Positions 25,327 through 33,645 of a stretch of DNA of 64,000 nucleotides are shown here, in pieces. The stretch comes from an uncultured Clostridia bacterium. Lineage in GTDB: Bacteria > Bacillota > Clostridia > TANB77 > CAG-508. Positions within the stretch are counted from its first letter, which is position 1, and each line of letters begins with the position of its first letter. The position numbers and the translations under genes are program-made. A model generated the notes under the pieces. It worked only from the letters and a program-made list of their open reading frames with translations. It ran no database searches and was not told where the DNA came from. The stretch spans positions 744,001 through 808,000 of the forward strand of contig OV788638.1 of NCBI GenBank assembly GCA_928721565.1. Direction: 5' to 3'.

Positions 25327-27168
25327 CTATTCAACTGTTACAGATTTTGCTAGATTTCTAGGTTTATCAACATCTAATCCTTTTTCTTTTGAAATGTAGT
25401 AAGATAATAATTGCAAAGGAACAATAGCTAAGATAGGTGATAATAAAGAATCAGTATCTGGTACAGTAATAATAGTATCAAAACTATTAGTTGGTAGTTC
25501 TTTATTAGTAATAACTAATGTTTTAGCACCACGGGTAATAACTTCTTGAACATTACTAATTGTTTTTTCAACTAAATTTTTATCAGTAATAATACTTATA
25601 ACAGTTACTCCATTTTCAATTAAAGCAATTGGCCCATGTTTTAATTCTCCTGCTGCATATGCTTCTGAATGAATATAAGAAATTTCTTTTAATTTCAATG
25701 AACCTTCTAATGCTGTATTATAATCAACACCTCTACCTAAGAAAAATATGTCTTTTTCTTGATAGATATTTTTAGCAAATGCTTCAATTCGAGAAGAGCA
25801 TTTTAAAGCATTTTCGATTTTTGAAGGTAAAGCTAAAATTTCAGTTTTTATATTTTTTAGCTGTAATTCGGATGTGCTTTCTAATATTTCTGCAAAATAT
25901 ACAGCTAATATATTTAATAATACAACTTGTGAAGTATATGCTTTTGTTGAAGCCACTGCAATTTCAGGACCGGCGTGTGTATATATACAATAATCAGCTT
26001 CTCTTGTAATAGAACTTCCAATAACATTAGAAATTGCTAAAGTAGTAGCTCCTTTGGATTTTGATAATTTTAATGCTGCAATTGTATCAGCAGTTTCTCC
26101 AGATTGAGAAATATAAATACATAAAGTGTTTTTATCAATAATAGGATCTCTATATCTAAATTCTGATGCAATATCAACAGTTACAGGAATATGACAAAGC
26201 TTTTCAATTGCCATTTTACCAGATAAACCTGCATGCATTGCTGTACCACATGCTACTATATAAATTTTATTGATAGATGATAAAAATTCTTTTGTGAAAT
26301 CTAAATCATCAAAATGACAATGTTCGTTTTCTGGTAGGCGAGAACCTATTGTTTCTCTAACGGCATTTGGTTGTTCATAAATTTCTTTTAACATAAAATC
26401 CTCATAACCATTTTTATCAGCACTACTTGCATCCCAGTCAATACTTTTAACAGGTTTAACTATTTTATTTAAATTAATATCATAAAAATCAATGTTATCT
26501 CTAGAAAGTACAGCAAATTCATAATCATTTAATAAATAAAAGTCTTTTGTAAATGATAGAATTGCAGGAATGTCAGAAGAAATATAGTTTTCTCCATCAC
26601 CTTTTCCAATAACAAGTGGACTATCTTTTCTTATTACAATCATATTATCTGGCATAAATTTTGAAATTATTTGAAGTGCAAAACTTCCTTTTAAATCCAT
26701 ACATGCTTTTTGAACTGCACGTAAGACTTTTAAATTATCATTTTTATCATCACTTGTGTAATAATAGTGAATAAGATTTGGGATAACTTCTGTGTCTGTT
26801 TGAGAATAAAAAGTATATCCTTTATCCGTTAAAAATTTTCTTAAATCATTATAGTTTTCAATAATTCCGTTATGAACAACAGCAAAGCTATTACTGTTAT
26901 CTAAATGAGGATGAGAGTTTTCTTTTGATGGTTTTCCATGTGTTGCCCATCTGGTATGAGCAATTCCAATAGTTCCCTTTAAATCATCAATTCCTTTTAA
27001 ATTATAGAGATTTTTTACTCTACCTTTATCTTTCATAATAGATAGACCATCAGGTTCAACAGTTGAAATTCCTGCTGAATCATATCCTCTATATTCTAGT
27101 CTTAAAAGACCGTTAATTAATATAGGACTAGCTTTTTGTTTTCCTATATATCCAATAATTCCACACAT
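25327..27168 (-). CDS. glmS: Glutamine-fructose-6-phosphate aminotransferase
   Basis: A 613-residue enzyme that makes glucosamine-6-phosphate from fructose-6-phosphate and glutamine, the first step towards UDP-GlcNAc for the cell wall. The true start is the ATG at 27168, giving MCGIIGYIG with the catalytic Cys at position 2 and AAGGAGG upstream. The longer frame to 27285 runs into the ribozyme. The N-terminal class II amidotransferase domain has HTRWATHGKPS and HNGIIENY. Two SIS sugar-binding domains follow (SQSGETADTIAAL; GRGVDYNTALEGSLKLKEIS). The C-terminus DKPRNLAKSVTVE is the usual one. Feedback control is by the ribozyme upstream. Confidence 0.98.
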   Translation of the reverse strand: MCGIIGYIGKQKASPILINGLLRLEYRGYDSAGISTVEPDGLSIMKDKGRVKNLYNLKGIDDLKGTIGIAHTRWATHGKPSKENSHPHLDNSNSFAVVHNGIIENYNDLRKFLTDKGYTFYSQTDTEVIPNLIHYYYTSDDKNDNLKVLRAVQKACMDLKGSFALQIISKFMPDNMIVIRKDSPLVIGKGDGENYISSDIPAILSFTKDFYLLNDYEFAVLSRDNIDFYDINLNKIVKPVKSIDWDASSADKNGYEDFMLKEIYEQPNAVRETIGSRLPENEHCHFDDLDFTKEFLSSINKIYIVACGTAMHAGLSGKMAIEKLCHIPVTVDIASEFRYRDPIIDKNTLCIYISQSGETADTIAALKLSKSKGATTLAISNVIGSSITREADYCIYTHAGPEIAVASTKAYTSQVVLLNILAVYFAEILESTSELQLKNIKTEILALPSKIENALKCSSRIEAFAKNIYQEKDIFFLGRGVDYNTALEGSLKLKEISYIHSEAYAAGELKHGPIALIENGVTVISIITDKNLVEKTISNVQEVITRGAKTLVITNKELPTNSFDTIITVPDTDSLLSPILAIVPLQLLSYYISKEKGLDVDKPRNLAKSVTVE

Positions 27169-27209
27169 AAGCAGAACCTCCTTATAAAATATATTTTGTG
27201 GAATTGAAA

Positions 27210-27352
27210 TATACAGCTTATGTATTAATGTTTGTTTTAACATTACTGCTAGTTTTTTATTAATACTTTGGATTAAGCTATCCACTAGAGCATCCGCCGA
27301 ATCTTTCGATAAACTCTAGACCTCGTCAACTGATAACAGTCCTGGCGCTTTT
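27210..27352 (-). ncRNA. glmS ribozyme riboswitch
   Basis: The minus-strand leader of glmS contains the conserved core of this self-cleaving RNA: AGCGCCAGGACTG at the 5' end, GACGAGG, then CGAAAGATTCGGCGGATG. Cleavage is expected between A at 27349 and G at 27348. The 3' part forms a P4-like helix (AGCTTA...TAAGCT with an inner ATTAAT pair) reaching about 27210. Glucosamine-6-phosphate is the cofactor for cleavage, which destabilises the mRNA and lowers GlmS. The match is at the level of the diagnostic motifs; the exact 3' limit is estimated. Confidence 0.93.
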
Positions 27353-27437
27353 TTATAATTATTTTTGCATATTTCAATTTACCATATTATATTACACCTA
27401 ATTGAAAAATGTGGCAAGTGAATTTTGAAAAAATATA

Positions 27438-27466
27438 TTGCAAAATGCATAAAAATAGTTTATCAT
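27438..27466 (+). promoter_or_regulatory. Probable uvrC promoter
   Basis: TTGCAA (27438-27443) and TATCAT (27461-27466) with a 17-base spacer, 21 bases before the uvrC ATG. Confidence 0.5.
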
Positions 27467-27486
27467 AATAGAGTAGGTGAAGAGAA

Positions 27487-29277
27487 ATGTTTAATATAGA
27501 AGAACAATTAAAAATGTTGCCAGATAAGCCTGGAGTATATATTATGCATGATGTTGATGACAGAATAATATATGTAGGAAAGGCAGTTAATTTAAAAAAC
27601 AGAGTAAGGTCATATTTTAGAAAAACAGATAAAACTGAAAGAATAAAAAGAATGGTATCATTAATTGATCATTTTGAATATATAGTGGTTGATAATGAAG
27701 CAGAAGCATTAATATTGGAATGTAATTTAATAAAGAAAAATAGACCTAAATTTAATGTGTTATTAAAAGATGATAAAACATATCCATATATAAAAGTTGA
27801 TGTAAAATCAGATTATCCTAATGTGGTAATAACAAGAAGAATTGTAAATGACGGTTCAAAATATTTTGGACCATATGCAAATCCAGGTGCAGCAAAAGAA
27901 ATGGTGAATTTTATAAAACAAAAATATAAAATTCGTCAATGCAAGAACTTTAGATCAGAAACAAGAGCTTGCTTAAATTATCATATAAATAGATGTTTAG
28001 GACCATGCATGGGATATATTTCTAAAGAAGATTACAGAAAGCAGATTGACGAAATAATAGATATTTTAGATGGAAAAGTTGACAAGGTTTTAAAAGATTT
28101 ACAAAAGCAAATGTTAGAAGAAGCTGATAAAATGAATTTTGAGAAAGCAGCATATATTAGAGATAGAATGATTGCAATAGAAAGAGTAAATGAAAAGCAA
28201 AAAGTTTCTAATATTTCAGAAAATAATATTGATGTAATAGGTATTGCAAAATCAGAAATTGAGGTATGTGTAGAGATATTCTTTGTACGTGGTAGCAAAA
28301 TGGTTGGAAGAGAACACTATTTCTTTCCTGATTTAAAGGAAATGGATGATAAAGAAATAATATCTGGTTTTATAAAACAATATTATTTAGATAATCAAAA
28401 TCTTCCTAATAAAATAATGGTTAGAGAAGAATTAGAAGATAAAGAAGCAATAGAGGAATGGCTAACTAAGGAAGCGGGGAGAAAGGTTGAAATAAAATCT
28501 CCTAAAAAAGGTGAAAAGTTACGTTTTGTAGAAATGGCAGATAATAATGCTAAAATAACACTAGAAAATAAGGAAAGAGATAAGAGTGAAATTTTAGTAG
28601 AATTAAAGGAAGTTTTGGGATTAAATAAATTGCCAAGAAAAATAGAAACATATGATATTTCAAATATATCTGGAGAGTATATTGTTGCTGGTATGTGTGT
28701 AATGGTTGATGGAGTTATAAAAAGAAATTTATCAAGACGTTTTAAGATAAAAACAGTGTATGGTCAAGATGACCCAAGATGTATGCAAGAGGTTATAATT
28801 CGTAGATTAAAACATTCTATAGATAGCAATTCTACTGGATTTGGAAGACTTCCAGATGTTATATTTGCAGATGGTGGAATTACACAAATACGTGCTACAA
28901 AAACAGCTATTGCTAAATACGAATTAAATATACCTGTTTTTGGTATGGTAAAAAATGATAAGCATCAAACAAGAGCTTTAATGGATGAAAACAGAAATGA
29001 ATTAGAAATATCAGAAAAATTGAAAAATTTAATAACCAAATTTCAAGATGAAGTACATGATACGGCTATTTCATACCATAGAAAATTAAGAGATAAGGAT
29101 ATTACAAAATCTAATTTGGATAAAATAGAAGGAATTGGCCAAGTTAAAAAATTGGCTTTGTTAAAACATTTCGGAAGTGTAGAAAAAATTAAAAATTCTA
29201 ATTTGTATGAGTTGACTAAAATAAAAGGAATTAATGAAAATTTGGCTCAAAAAATATTAGATGAATTGAATAAATAG
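27487..29277 (+). CDS. uvrC: UvrABC system protein C
   Basis: A 596-residue nuclease subunit that makes both incisions in nucleotide excision repair. The N-terminal GIY-YIG domain reads PGVYIMHDVDDRIIYVGKAV. A cysteine-containing region (CLNYHINRCLGPCMGYI) follows, then a UVR motif near residue 210 (KMNFEKAAYIRDRMIAIERV) that contacts UvrB. The RNase H-like C-terminal nuclease has YDISNISGEYIVAGMCV, the metal-binding VIFADGGITQIRA and DEVHDTAISYHR. The protein ends in helix-hairpin-helix repeats (IEGIGQVKKLALLKHFGS). Complete and of normal length. Confidence 0.98.
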   Translation: MFNIEEQLKMLPDKPGVYIMHDVDDRIIYVGKAVNLKNRVRSYFRKTDKTERIKRMVSLIDHFEYIVVDNEAEALILECNLIKKNRPKFNVLLKDDKTYPYIKVDVKSDYPNVVITRRIVNDGSKYFGPYANPGAAKEMVNFIKQKYKIRQCKNFRSETRACLNYHINRCLGPCMGYISKEDYRKQIDEIIDILDGKVDKVLKDLQKQMLEEADKMNFEKAAYIRDRMIAIERVNEKQKVSNISENNIDVIGIAKSEIEVCVEIFFVRGSKMVGREHYFFPDLKEMDDKEIISGFIKQYYLDNQNLPNKIMVREELEDKEAIEEWLTKEAGRKVEIKSPKKGEKLRFVEMADNNAKITLENKERDKSEILVELKEVLGLNKLPRKIETYDISNISGEYIVAGMCVMVDGVIKRNLSRRFKIKTVYGQDDPRCMQEVIIRRLKHSIDSNSTGFGRLPDVIFADGGITQIRATKTAIAKYELNIPVFGMVKNDKHQTRALMDENRNELEISEKLKNLITKFQDEVHDTAISYHRKLRDKDITKSNLDKIEGIGQVKKLALLKHFGSVEKIKNSNLYELTKIKGINENLAQKILDELNK

Positions 29278-29318
29278 AAAAGTTTGTAGATTACTGCGAT
29301 GAAAACTTTCTTTTTTAA
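29277..29318 (+). terminator. uvrC terminator
   Basis: AAAAGTTT and AAACTTTC pair across an 18-base loop, followed by TTTTTT. Confidence 0.6.
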
Positions 29319-29383
29319 AGAATATATTTAAAAATTTCACATATACATAGTATTACGGACAAGTTGTTATTAGGGGGGATTTT

Positions 29384-29506
29384 ATGGAGTTCTTAAAAAA
29401 GCATAAGATGTTTTCTTTTGCAGTAATTTCTTTTATTGTTCTTACAGGGGCTAATTTTTTTATGATTTATGAGATTGTTAAGATTGCGCAGTTCATTAAG
29501 ATATAA
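29384..29506 (+). CDS. 40-residue single-helix membrane protein
   Basis: A short frame starting MEFLKKHKMFSFAVISF, with one membrane helix and the tail EIVKIAQFIKI. A very strong ribosome site (AGGGGGGA) lies 4 bases upstream of the ATG. The gene stands alone between uvrC and the patatin gene. The positive-inside start and short tail suggest a small membrane-inserted peptide. Short proteins of this form are common in clostridial genomes but I cannot name a family. Confidence 0.6.
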   Translation: MEFLKKHKMFSFAVISFIVLTGANFFMIYEIVKIAQFIKI

Positions 29507-29564
29507 ATTATATATGAATATATGCTAACTAATCAAACATAAAATTATATAAAAGGAGGAATTT

Positions 29565-30425
29565 ATGAGAGGATTAGCATTATCAGGAGGAGGTATAAAA
29601 GCAGCAGCACATATAGGAGCATTAAAAGCATTTGAAGAAAAAAATATAAAATTTGATTGTGTATCAGGGGCATCATCAGGAAGTATAATAGCAACAATGT
29701 ATGCACTTGGGTATAATAGTGATGAAATGTGGAAAATGTTCAAGAGATATTGCAAAAAAATAACATATGTAGAATGGAAACAAATTCTAAAAATGATAGT
29801 AGGGTTATTGTTTACAAGAAGATTGGTAATAGATGGATTAAATAGTGGAAAAGTTATAGAAAAAATTATAAAAAAAATATGTGAAGATAGTCAAATTGAA
29901 AATATAAATCAAATAAAAATGCCATTAATGATTTCAATGGTAGATTTACAAAAAGGAACAGTATATATAGCATCATCAAAAGAAGTGAGGGCAAATCTTT
30001 TAGACAATACCAAATATATTACAGATATTCCAATATCAACAGCTGTACGAGCAAGTTGTAGCTTTCCAGTTGTGTTTTCACCATGTAGATATGATGGAAT
30101 ACAATTAATAGACGGAGGAACTAGAGAGAATTTACCATGGAAAGGATTGAAAGATATAGGGGCAAATGAAGTTTTTGGAGTAGCGTTTGATACAATTTTA
30201 GAAAAAAATCAGTGTTGCAAAAATATTGTGGAAGTTGCAGCAAGAGCTATGGAACTACAGGGAAGAGAATTGTCAATGTATGAAAAAGCAGGAATAGACC
30301 ATCTAATAAATATTAATTTAAAAAAAGTTGCATTGCTTGATTCAACTCAAATTAATTTATTATATGAAATGGGATATAGAGAGACTAAAAAGCAATTGAG
30401 TGGAAGATTTGAAAAATTGTTGTAA
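29565..30425 (+). CDS. Patatin-like phospholipase
   Basis: A 286-residue lipid acyl hydrolase. The oxyanion hole GGGIKAAAHIGAL is at residues 8-20, the nucleophile Ser in GASSGS near 39-44, and the catalytic Asp in the DGG motif (LIDGGTRENLPW) near 182. The Ser-Asp dyad is complete. There is no signal peptide or helix, so it probably acts at the inner face of the membrane on phospholipids or acyl chains. The family (RssA/YchK-like) includes regulators and effectors as well as lipases. A strong AAAGGAGGAATTT site precedes the ATG. Confidence 0.93.
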   Translation: MRGLALSGGGIKAAAHIGALKAFEEKNIKFDCVSGASSGSIIATMYALGYNSDEMWKMFKRYCKKITYVEWKQILKMIVGLLFTRRLVIDGLNSGKVIEKIIKKICEDSQIENINQIKMPLMISMVDLQKGTVYIASSKEVRANLLDNTKYITDIPISTAVRASCSFPVVFSPCRYDGIQLIDGGTRENLPWKGLKDIGANEVFGVAFDTILEKNQCCKNIVEVAARAMELQGRELSMYEKAGIDHLININLKKVALLDSTQINLLYEMGYRETKKQLSGRFEKLL

Positions 30426-30437
30426 ATATGGTATAAT
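30409..30437 (+). promoter_or_regulatory. Promoter of the 128-residue protein gene
   Basis: TTGAAA (30409-30414), a 17-base spacer and TATAAT (30432-30437). The -35 box lies inside the end of the patatin gene. Confidence 0.7.
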
Positions 30438-30487
30438 GATTATGTAAATAATATTTTTAATTCCATTACATAGGAGGAAAGAACCAT

Positions 30488-30874
30488 ATGAAAAAAAGAA
30501 ATGAAATGGTAAAAAAGCTGTGGAAAGGAGATGCCAAAGAAGTACTTGATTTCTTAGATAGTCGGGAAGTAAAAGATACTTTTAGATCAGAAGAAACTTT
30601 TCTGAATGCAGTTGGACGATTGCTGATAAAGGAAGTTAAAAATAGCCCAATATATAAGAAAAATACAACAAGGGAGTTTTGGGAGAGTAACTTCGAGGCA
30701 ATGACCATAAGAACTTCGTCAGAAAAGCTTAAGGCTAAGACAGTCTTATATGTTATAAGATTGTTAAATGGTCAGGCATCAGTACCAGAGCTGGAAGAAT
30801 CTGAAGAAGACATGAGTTATCTTGATTCAGAAGAGATGAGTCGGGATCTTGAAAGAGAAAAATGGAATTTTTAG
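30488..30874 (+). CDS. Hypothetical small cytosolic protein
   Basis: 128 residues that I do not recognise. Mostly helical and charged: KRNEMVKKLWKGDAKEVLDF, then REVKDTFRSEETFLNAVGRL and KAKTVLYVIRLLNGQASVPE, with an acidic end (EESEEDMSYLDSEEMSRDLE). There is no signal peptide. It has its own promoter, an AGGAGGAAA ribosome site and two terminators downstream, so it is a well-expressed monocistronic gene. Codon use includes CGG, which is rare nearby. Confidence 0.7.
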   Translation: MKKRNEMVKKLWKGDAKEVLDFLDSREVKDTFRSEETFLNAVGRLLIKEVKNSPIYKKNTTREFWESNFEAMTIRTSSEKLKAKTVLYVIRLLNGQASVPELEESEEDMSYLDSEEMSRDLEREKWNF

Positions 30875-30937
30875 AAGGAAAAATTTTTCCTTTAAGAACA
30901 GTGGCAGATTTTTAATCTGTCATTGTTTGTTTTTGTT
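30875..30937 (+). terminator. Tandem terminators
   Basis: AAGGAAAAATTTTTCCTT at 30875-30893 is followed by TGGCAGATT/AATCTGTCA at 30902-30922 with a T-rich tail. Confidence 0.65.
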
Positions 30938-30954
30938 CTTATCTAATCAAAAAT

Positions 30955-30983
30955 TTGAAAAAAAATAATAAATATTGTATAAT
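30955..30983 (+). promoter_or_regulatory. Promoter of the methyltransferase-RluA operon
   Basis: TTGAAA (30955-30960), 17 bases, TATAAT (30978-30983), 59 bases before the ATG. Confidence 0.75.
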
Positions 30984-31041
30984 ATAAAAGGTTTATAAGT
31001 AGAACCAATAAAAACTTAAATAAAATAAAAGGAAAAGTAAA

Positions 31042-31905
31042 ATGAACATAGCAAATAATTGGAATGATTATAAGATATTAGATATGGCAGATGGGCAAAA
31101 GCTAGAAAGATGGGGAGATGTTATTTTAGCAAGGCCTGACCCACAAATAATTTGGAAAGAAAAAACGTATCCCCAAAAATGGAAAAACATAAATGCAACA
31201 TATCACAGAAGCAAAACAGGTGGTGGCGCATGGGAATATAAGAAAAAGATGCCGAATCAATGGCAAATAAAATATAAAGAATTAACATTTAATATAAAGC
31301 CAATGGGATTTAAGCATACAGGTCTATTTCCAGAACAAGCAGTTAACTGGGATTGGATGATGAATAAAATCAGGAAAGCCAATAGAGATATAAAAGTATT
31401 AAATCTATTTGCATATACAGGAGGAGCGACAGTAGCATGTGCTGCAGCAGGTGCATCAGTTTGCCATGTTGATAGTTCAAAAGGAATGGTAACATGGGCA
31501 AAAGAAAATATTGCATCATCTGGATTAGCAGAAAGACCAGTTAGATATATTGTTGATGATGTTGTAAAATTTGTTAACAGAGAAATACGTAGGGGTAATA
31601 AATATGATGCTATAATAATGGATCCACCATCTTATGGAAGAGGTGCAAATGGAGAAGTTTGGCAATTTGAAAATAATATATATGATTTAGTGGATTTATG
31701 TACTAGAGTGCTTTCAGATAAACCATTATTTTTCTTAATAAATTCATATACTACAGGAATTTCAAGTAAAGTATTAGAGAATATTCTGAATTTAACGGTT
31801 TCTAAAAATTATAAAGGAAAAGTATCATCAGGAGAAATTGGATTACCAATGGAAAATTCAAAATTAGTTTTACCTTGTGGAATTTTTGGAAGATGGGAGA
31901 ACTAA
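31042..31905 (+). CDS. Class I SAM-dependent methyltransferase (COG1092/RlmI-like)
   Basis: 287 residues. A beta-rich N-terminal part (TYHRSKTGGGAWEYKKKMP) precedes a Rossmann-fold methyltransferase: SAM-binding LNLFAYTGGATVACAAAGA near 122-140, the acidic end CHVDSSKGM, and the substrate motif IIMDPPSYGRG near 196. The DPPSY motif is typical of RNA or protein N/C-methyltransferases, and relatives include 23S rRNA m5C methyltransferases. It lacks a PUA domain, unlike RlmI. It is in an operon with an RNA pseudouridine synthase, which supports an RNA modification role. Confidence 0.88.
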   Translation: MNIANNWNDYKILDMADGQKLERWGDVILARPDPQIIWKEKTYPQKWKNINATYHRSKTGGGAWEYKKKMPNQWQIKYKELTFNIKPMGFKHTGLFPEQAVNWDWMMNKIRKANRDIKVLNLFAYTGGATVACAAAGASVCHVDSSKGMVTWAKENIASSGLAERPVRYIVDDVVKFVNREIRRGNKYDAIIMDPPSYGRGANGEVWQFENNIYDLVDLCTRVLSDKPLFFLINSYTTGISSKVLENILNLTVSKNYKGKVSSGEIGLPMENSKLVLPCGIFGRWEN

Positions 31906-31906
31906 A

Positions 31907-32593
31907 ATGCAAGAATTAAAAGTATTATATGAAGATAATCATATTATTGTAGTTAGAAAAGATCCTAATATTCCATCACAGGCAGATAAAACAGAAGATT
32001 TAGATATGCTTACAATAATAAAAAAGTATCTAAAAGAAAAGTATAATAAACCAGGAAATGTGTATCTTGGATTGGTACATAGATTAGACAGACCTGTTGG
32101 AGGAGTGATGGTATTTGCAAAAACGTCAAAAGCGGCTTCCAGACTAAGTAATCAAGTAAGAGAAAAAATATTTAAGAAAAAATATTTAGCAGTGGTAGAT
32201 GGAAAATTTGATCAAGCAAATGGGTCATTAGAAGATTATTTATATAAAGATGAAAGAAATAATATGAGTAAGGTTGTAAAACCTGAAAAAAAGAATGCTA
32301 AACTTGCAAAATTAGATTATGAAGTATTAGCATATAATGAAGTAAAGGACTTATCTTTAGTAAAAGTAAATCTTCATACAGGAAGACATCATCAAATAAG
32401 AGTACAATTAGCTCATTCTGGACATAGTATATTTGGAGACCAAAAATATGGAAGAAGAGGAAATGGAAAGCAAATTGCATTATGGGCGTATGAGCTTACT
32501 ATTCAACATCCTGTTTCTAAAGAAGAGATGACATTTAAGTGTTTACCTGAGAGTAATGGCACATGGTGTATTTTAAGAGATATAAATATTTAG
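31907..32593 (+). CDS. RluA-family pseudouridine synthase
   Basis: About 228 residues. It has the short form of the family without an S4 domain: catalytic Asp in VHRLDRPVGGVMVFAKTSKA, KKKYLAVVDG, and the C-terminal TGRHHQIRVQLAHSGHSIFG. It makes pseudouridine in rRNA or tRNA. I start at ATG 31907, one base after the methyltransferase stop, with GGGAGA upstream; the frame to 31877 only overlaps the previous gene. A terminator follows at 32594. Confidence 0.92.
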   Translation: MQELKVLYEDNHIIVVRKDPNIPSQADKTEDLDMLTIIKKYLKEKYNKPGNVYLGLVHRLDRPVGGVMVFAKTSKAASRLSNQVREKIFKKKYLAVVDGKFDQANGSLEDYLYKDERNNMSKVVKPEKKNAKLAKLDYEVLAYNEVKDLSLVKVNLHTGRHHQIRVQLAHSGHSIFGDQKYGRRGNGKQIALWAYELTIQHPVSKEEMTFKCLPESNGTWCILRDINI

Positions 32594-32625
32594 AAAAGTA
32601 GAAGAGTAAAATTTTCTGCTTTTTA
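32594..32625 (+). terminator. Terminator
   Basis: AAAAGTAGAA pairs with TTCTGCTTTT (10 bp with one G-T) followed by a T-rich run. Confidence 0.6.
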
Positions 32626-32770
32626 TTTTACAAAAATGCTCCAATTATATATGAAATTTAAAATAAGGCGTTTTATTATTAATGATTTGTTTTTTGTAAA
32701 AAAATAAATAAAAATAATCTAAAAAGTGATAAAGTTTATACATACTTAAGATGAAGATGAGGTGAGAGAA

Positions 32771-33382
32771 GTGATTGATACAATATGCACATATCTAACC
32801 AATAGAATTAGAAAAGAAATGCCTGATGTGGATGATGAAAGAGCAGAAATAATAATGTATGGTTTGCAAAATATAATCGGAGAATTTCCTAAAGGTATAA
32901 TAATATTGATTATAGCATATTTTTTAGGCATATTTAAACTCACTTTGATTTCAATATTAATAATTGCACCATATAGATGTTTTTCAGGTGGAGTACATAT
33001 GAAAACACATGTGGGGTGTATAATTTATACATTGTTATTATATAGTGGTTCTGCATTGCTTGCAAAGTATGTATTGCTAACAGGAACTTTAAAATATATT
33101 ATTTCAGCTGTTATATGGATATTTTGCATGACAATGATAAAATTATATGCTCCGGCAGACACAGAAAATGTTCCGATATTAAGAAAAAAAGAAAGAAAAC
33201 AAAAACAAATTTTTTCATATATTATTTTAACTGTAGAATTTGGTATAGCATTGTTAATTAATAATCCAGTTATAGCAGGAATAATAATATTGGGAGATTT
33301 TATACAAACTTTAACAATAACTAGATTTGCATATAAAATTACAGATAATAAATATGGATATGAGGTATATGCGAATATTTAA
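32771..33382 (+). CDS. agrB: Accessory gene regulator protein B (AgrB) peptidase
   Basis: About 203 residues with five or six membrane helices. AgrB is the cysteine endopeptidase that cuts the AgrD propeptide and helps form the thiolactone ring of the autoinducer. The catalytic His and Cys are in RCFSGGVHMKTHVGC, seven residues apart as in Staphylococcus aureus AgrB. The short basic N-terminal helix (LTNRIRKEM) is typical. I favour GTG 32771 because AGGTGA is 5 bases upstream; GTG 32762 lies within that site. The agrD gene follows after 71 bases, with a hairpin between. Confidence 0.93.
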   Translation: MIDTICTYLTNRIRKEMPDVDDERAEIIMYGLQNIIGEFPKGIIILIIAYFLGIFKLTLISILIIAPYRCFSGGVHMKTHVGCIIYTLLLYSGSALLAKYVLLTGTLKYIISAVIWIFCMTMIKLYAPADTENVPILRKKERKQKQIFSYIILTVEFGIALLINNPVIAGIIILGDFIQTLTITRFAYKITDNKYGYEVYANI

Positions 33383-33392
33383 CTTTGATAAT

Positions 33393-33418
33393 ATAAGAGT
33401 CATTGCAACTACTCTTAT
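33393..33418 (+). promoter_or_regulatory. Hairpin between agrB and agrD
   Basis: ATAAGAGT and ACTCTTAT form an 8-bp perfect stem with a 10-base loop. No run of T follows, so it looks like an RNA stability or processing element rather than a terminator. Confidence 0.4.
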
Positions 33419-33453
33419 GTTATATAATTTTACAAAAGAAGGGGGAATTAATT

Positions 33454-33573
33454 ATGATTAAATTATTAGCAAAAATGGCAGAGAAATATGCAAAAGCTAC
33501 TAATACAGCATGTATGACTCTTTGGTGGGGACATCAACCCAAAATGCCATCTTCTTTAATTAAAAAGGATTAA
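33454..33573 (+). CDS. agrD: AgrD-like cyclic peptide autoinducer precursor
   Basis: 39 residues. The N-terminal amphipathic helix (MIKLLAKMAEKYAKATNTA) is followed by the core CMTLWWG and the conserved tail HQPKMPSSLIKKD. In AgrD proteins AgrB cuts just before the tail and the new carboxyl end cyclises onto the Cys. Clostridial relatives such as C. perfringens (CLWFT before HQP) have five residues from Cys to cut site. Here seven residues separate C20 from H27, which implies a larger ring or a different cut site. A GGGGGAA ribosome site lies 7-8 bases upstream. Placement directly after agrB supports the call. Confidence 0.85.
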   Translation: MIKLLAKMAEKYAKATNTACMTLWWGHQPKMPSSLIKKD

Positions 33574-33610
33574 TTCCTAGAGAGAATGTTCTTAAACATT
33601 AAATCAATTC

Positions 33611-33645
33611 AAAAAAAGAAAACTTCACAAAAAGTTTTCTTTTTT
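33611..33645. terminator. Bidirectional terminator between agrD and agrC
   Basis: AAAAAAGAAAACTT pairs with AAGTTTTCTTTTTT around a short CACAA-containing loop. A and T tracts serve both convergent operons. Confidence 0.85.

Noticed and set aside
27169..27285. A 39-residue N-terminal extension of GlmS
   Set aside because: The segment lies in the glmS ribozyme P3/P4 region, and GlmS must begin Met-Cys for catalysis.
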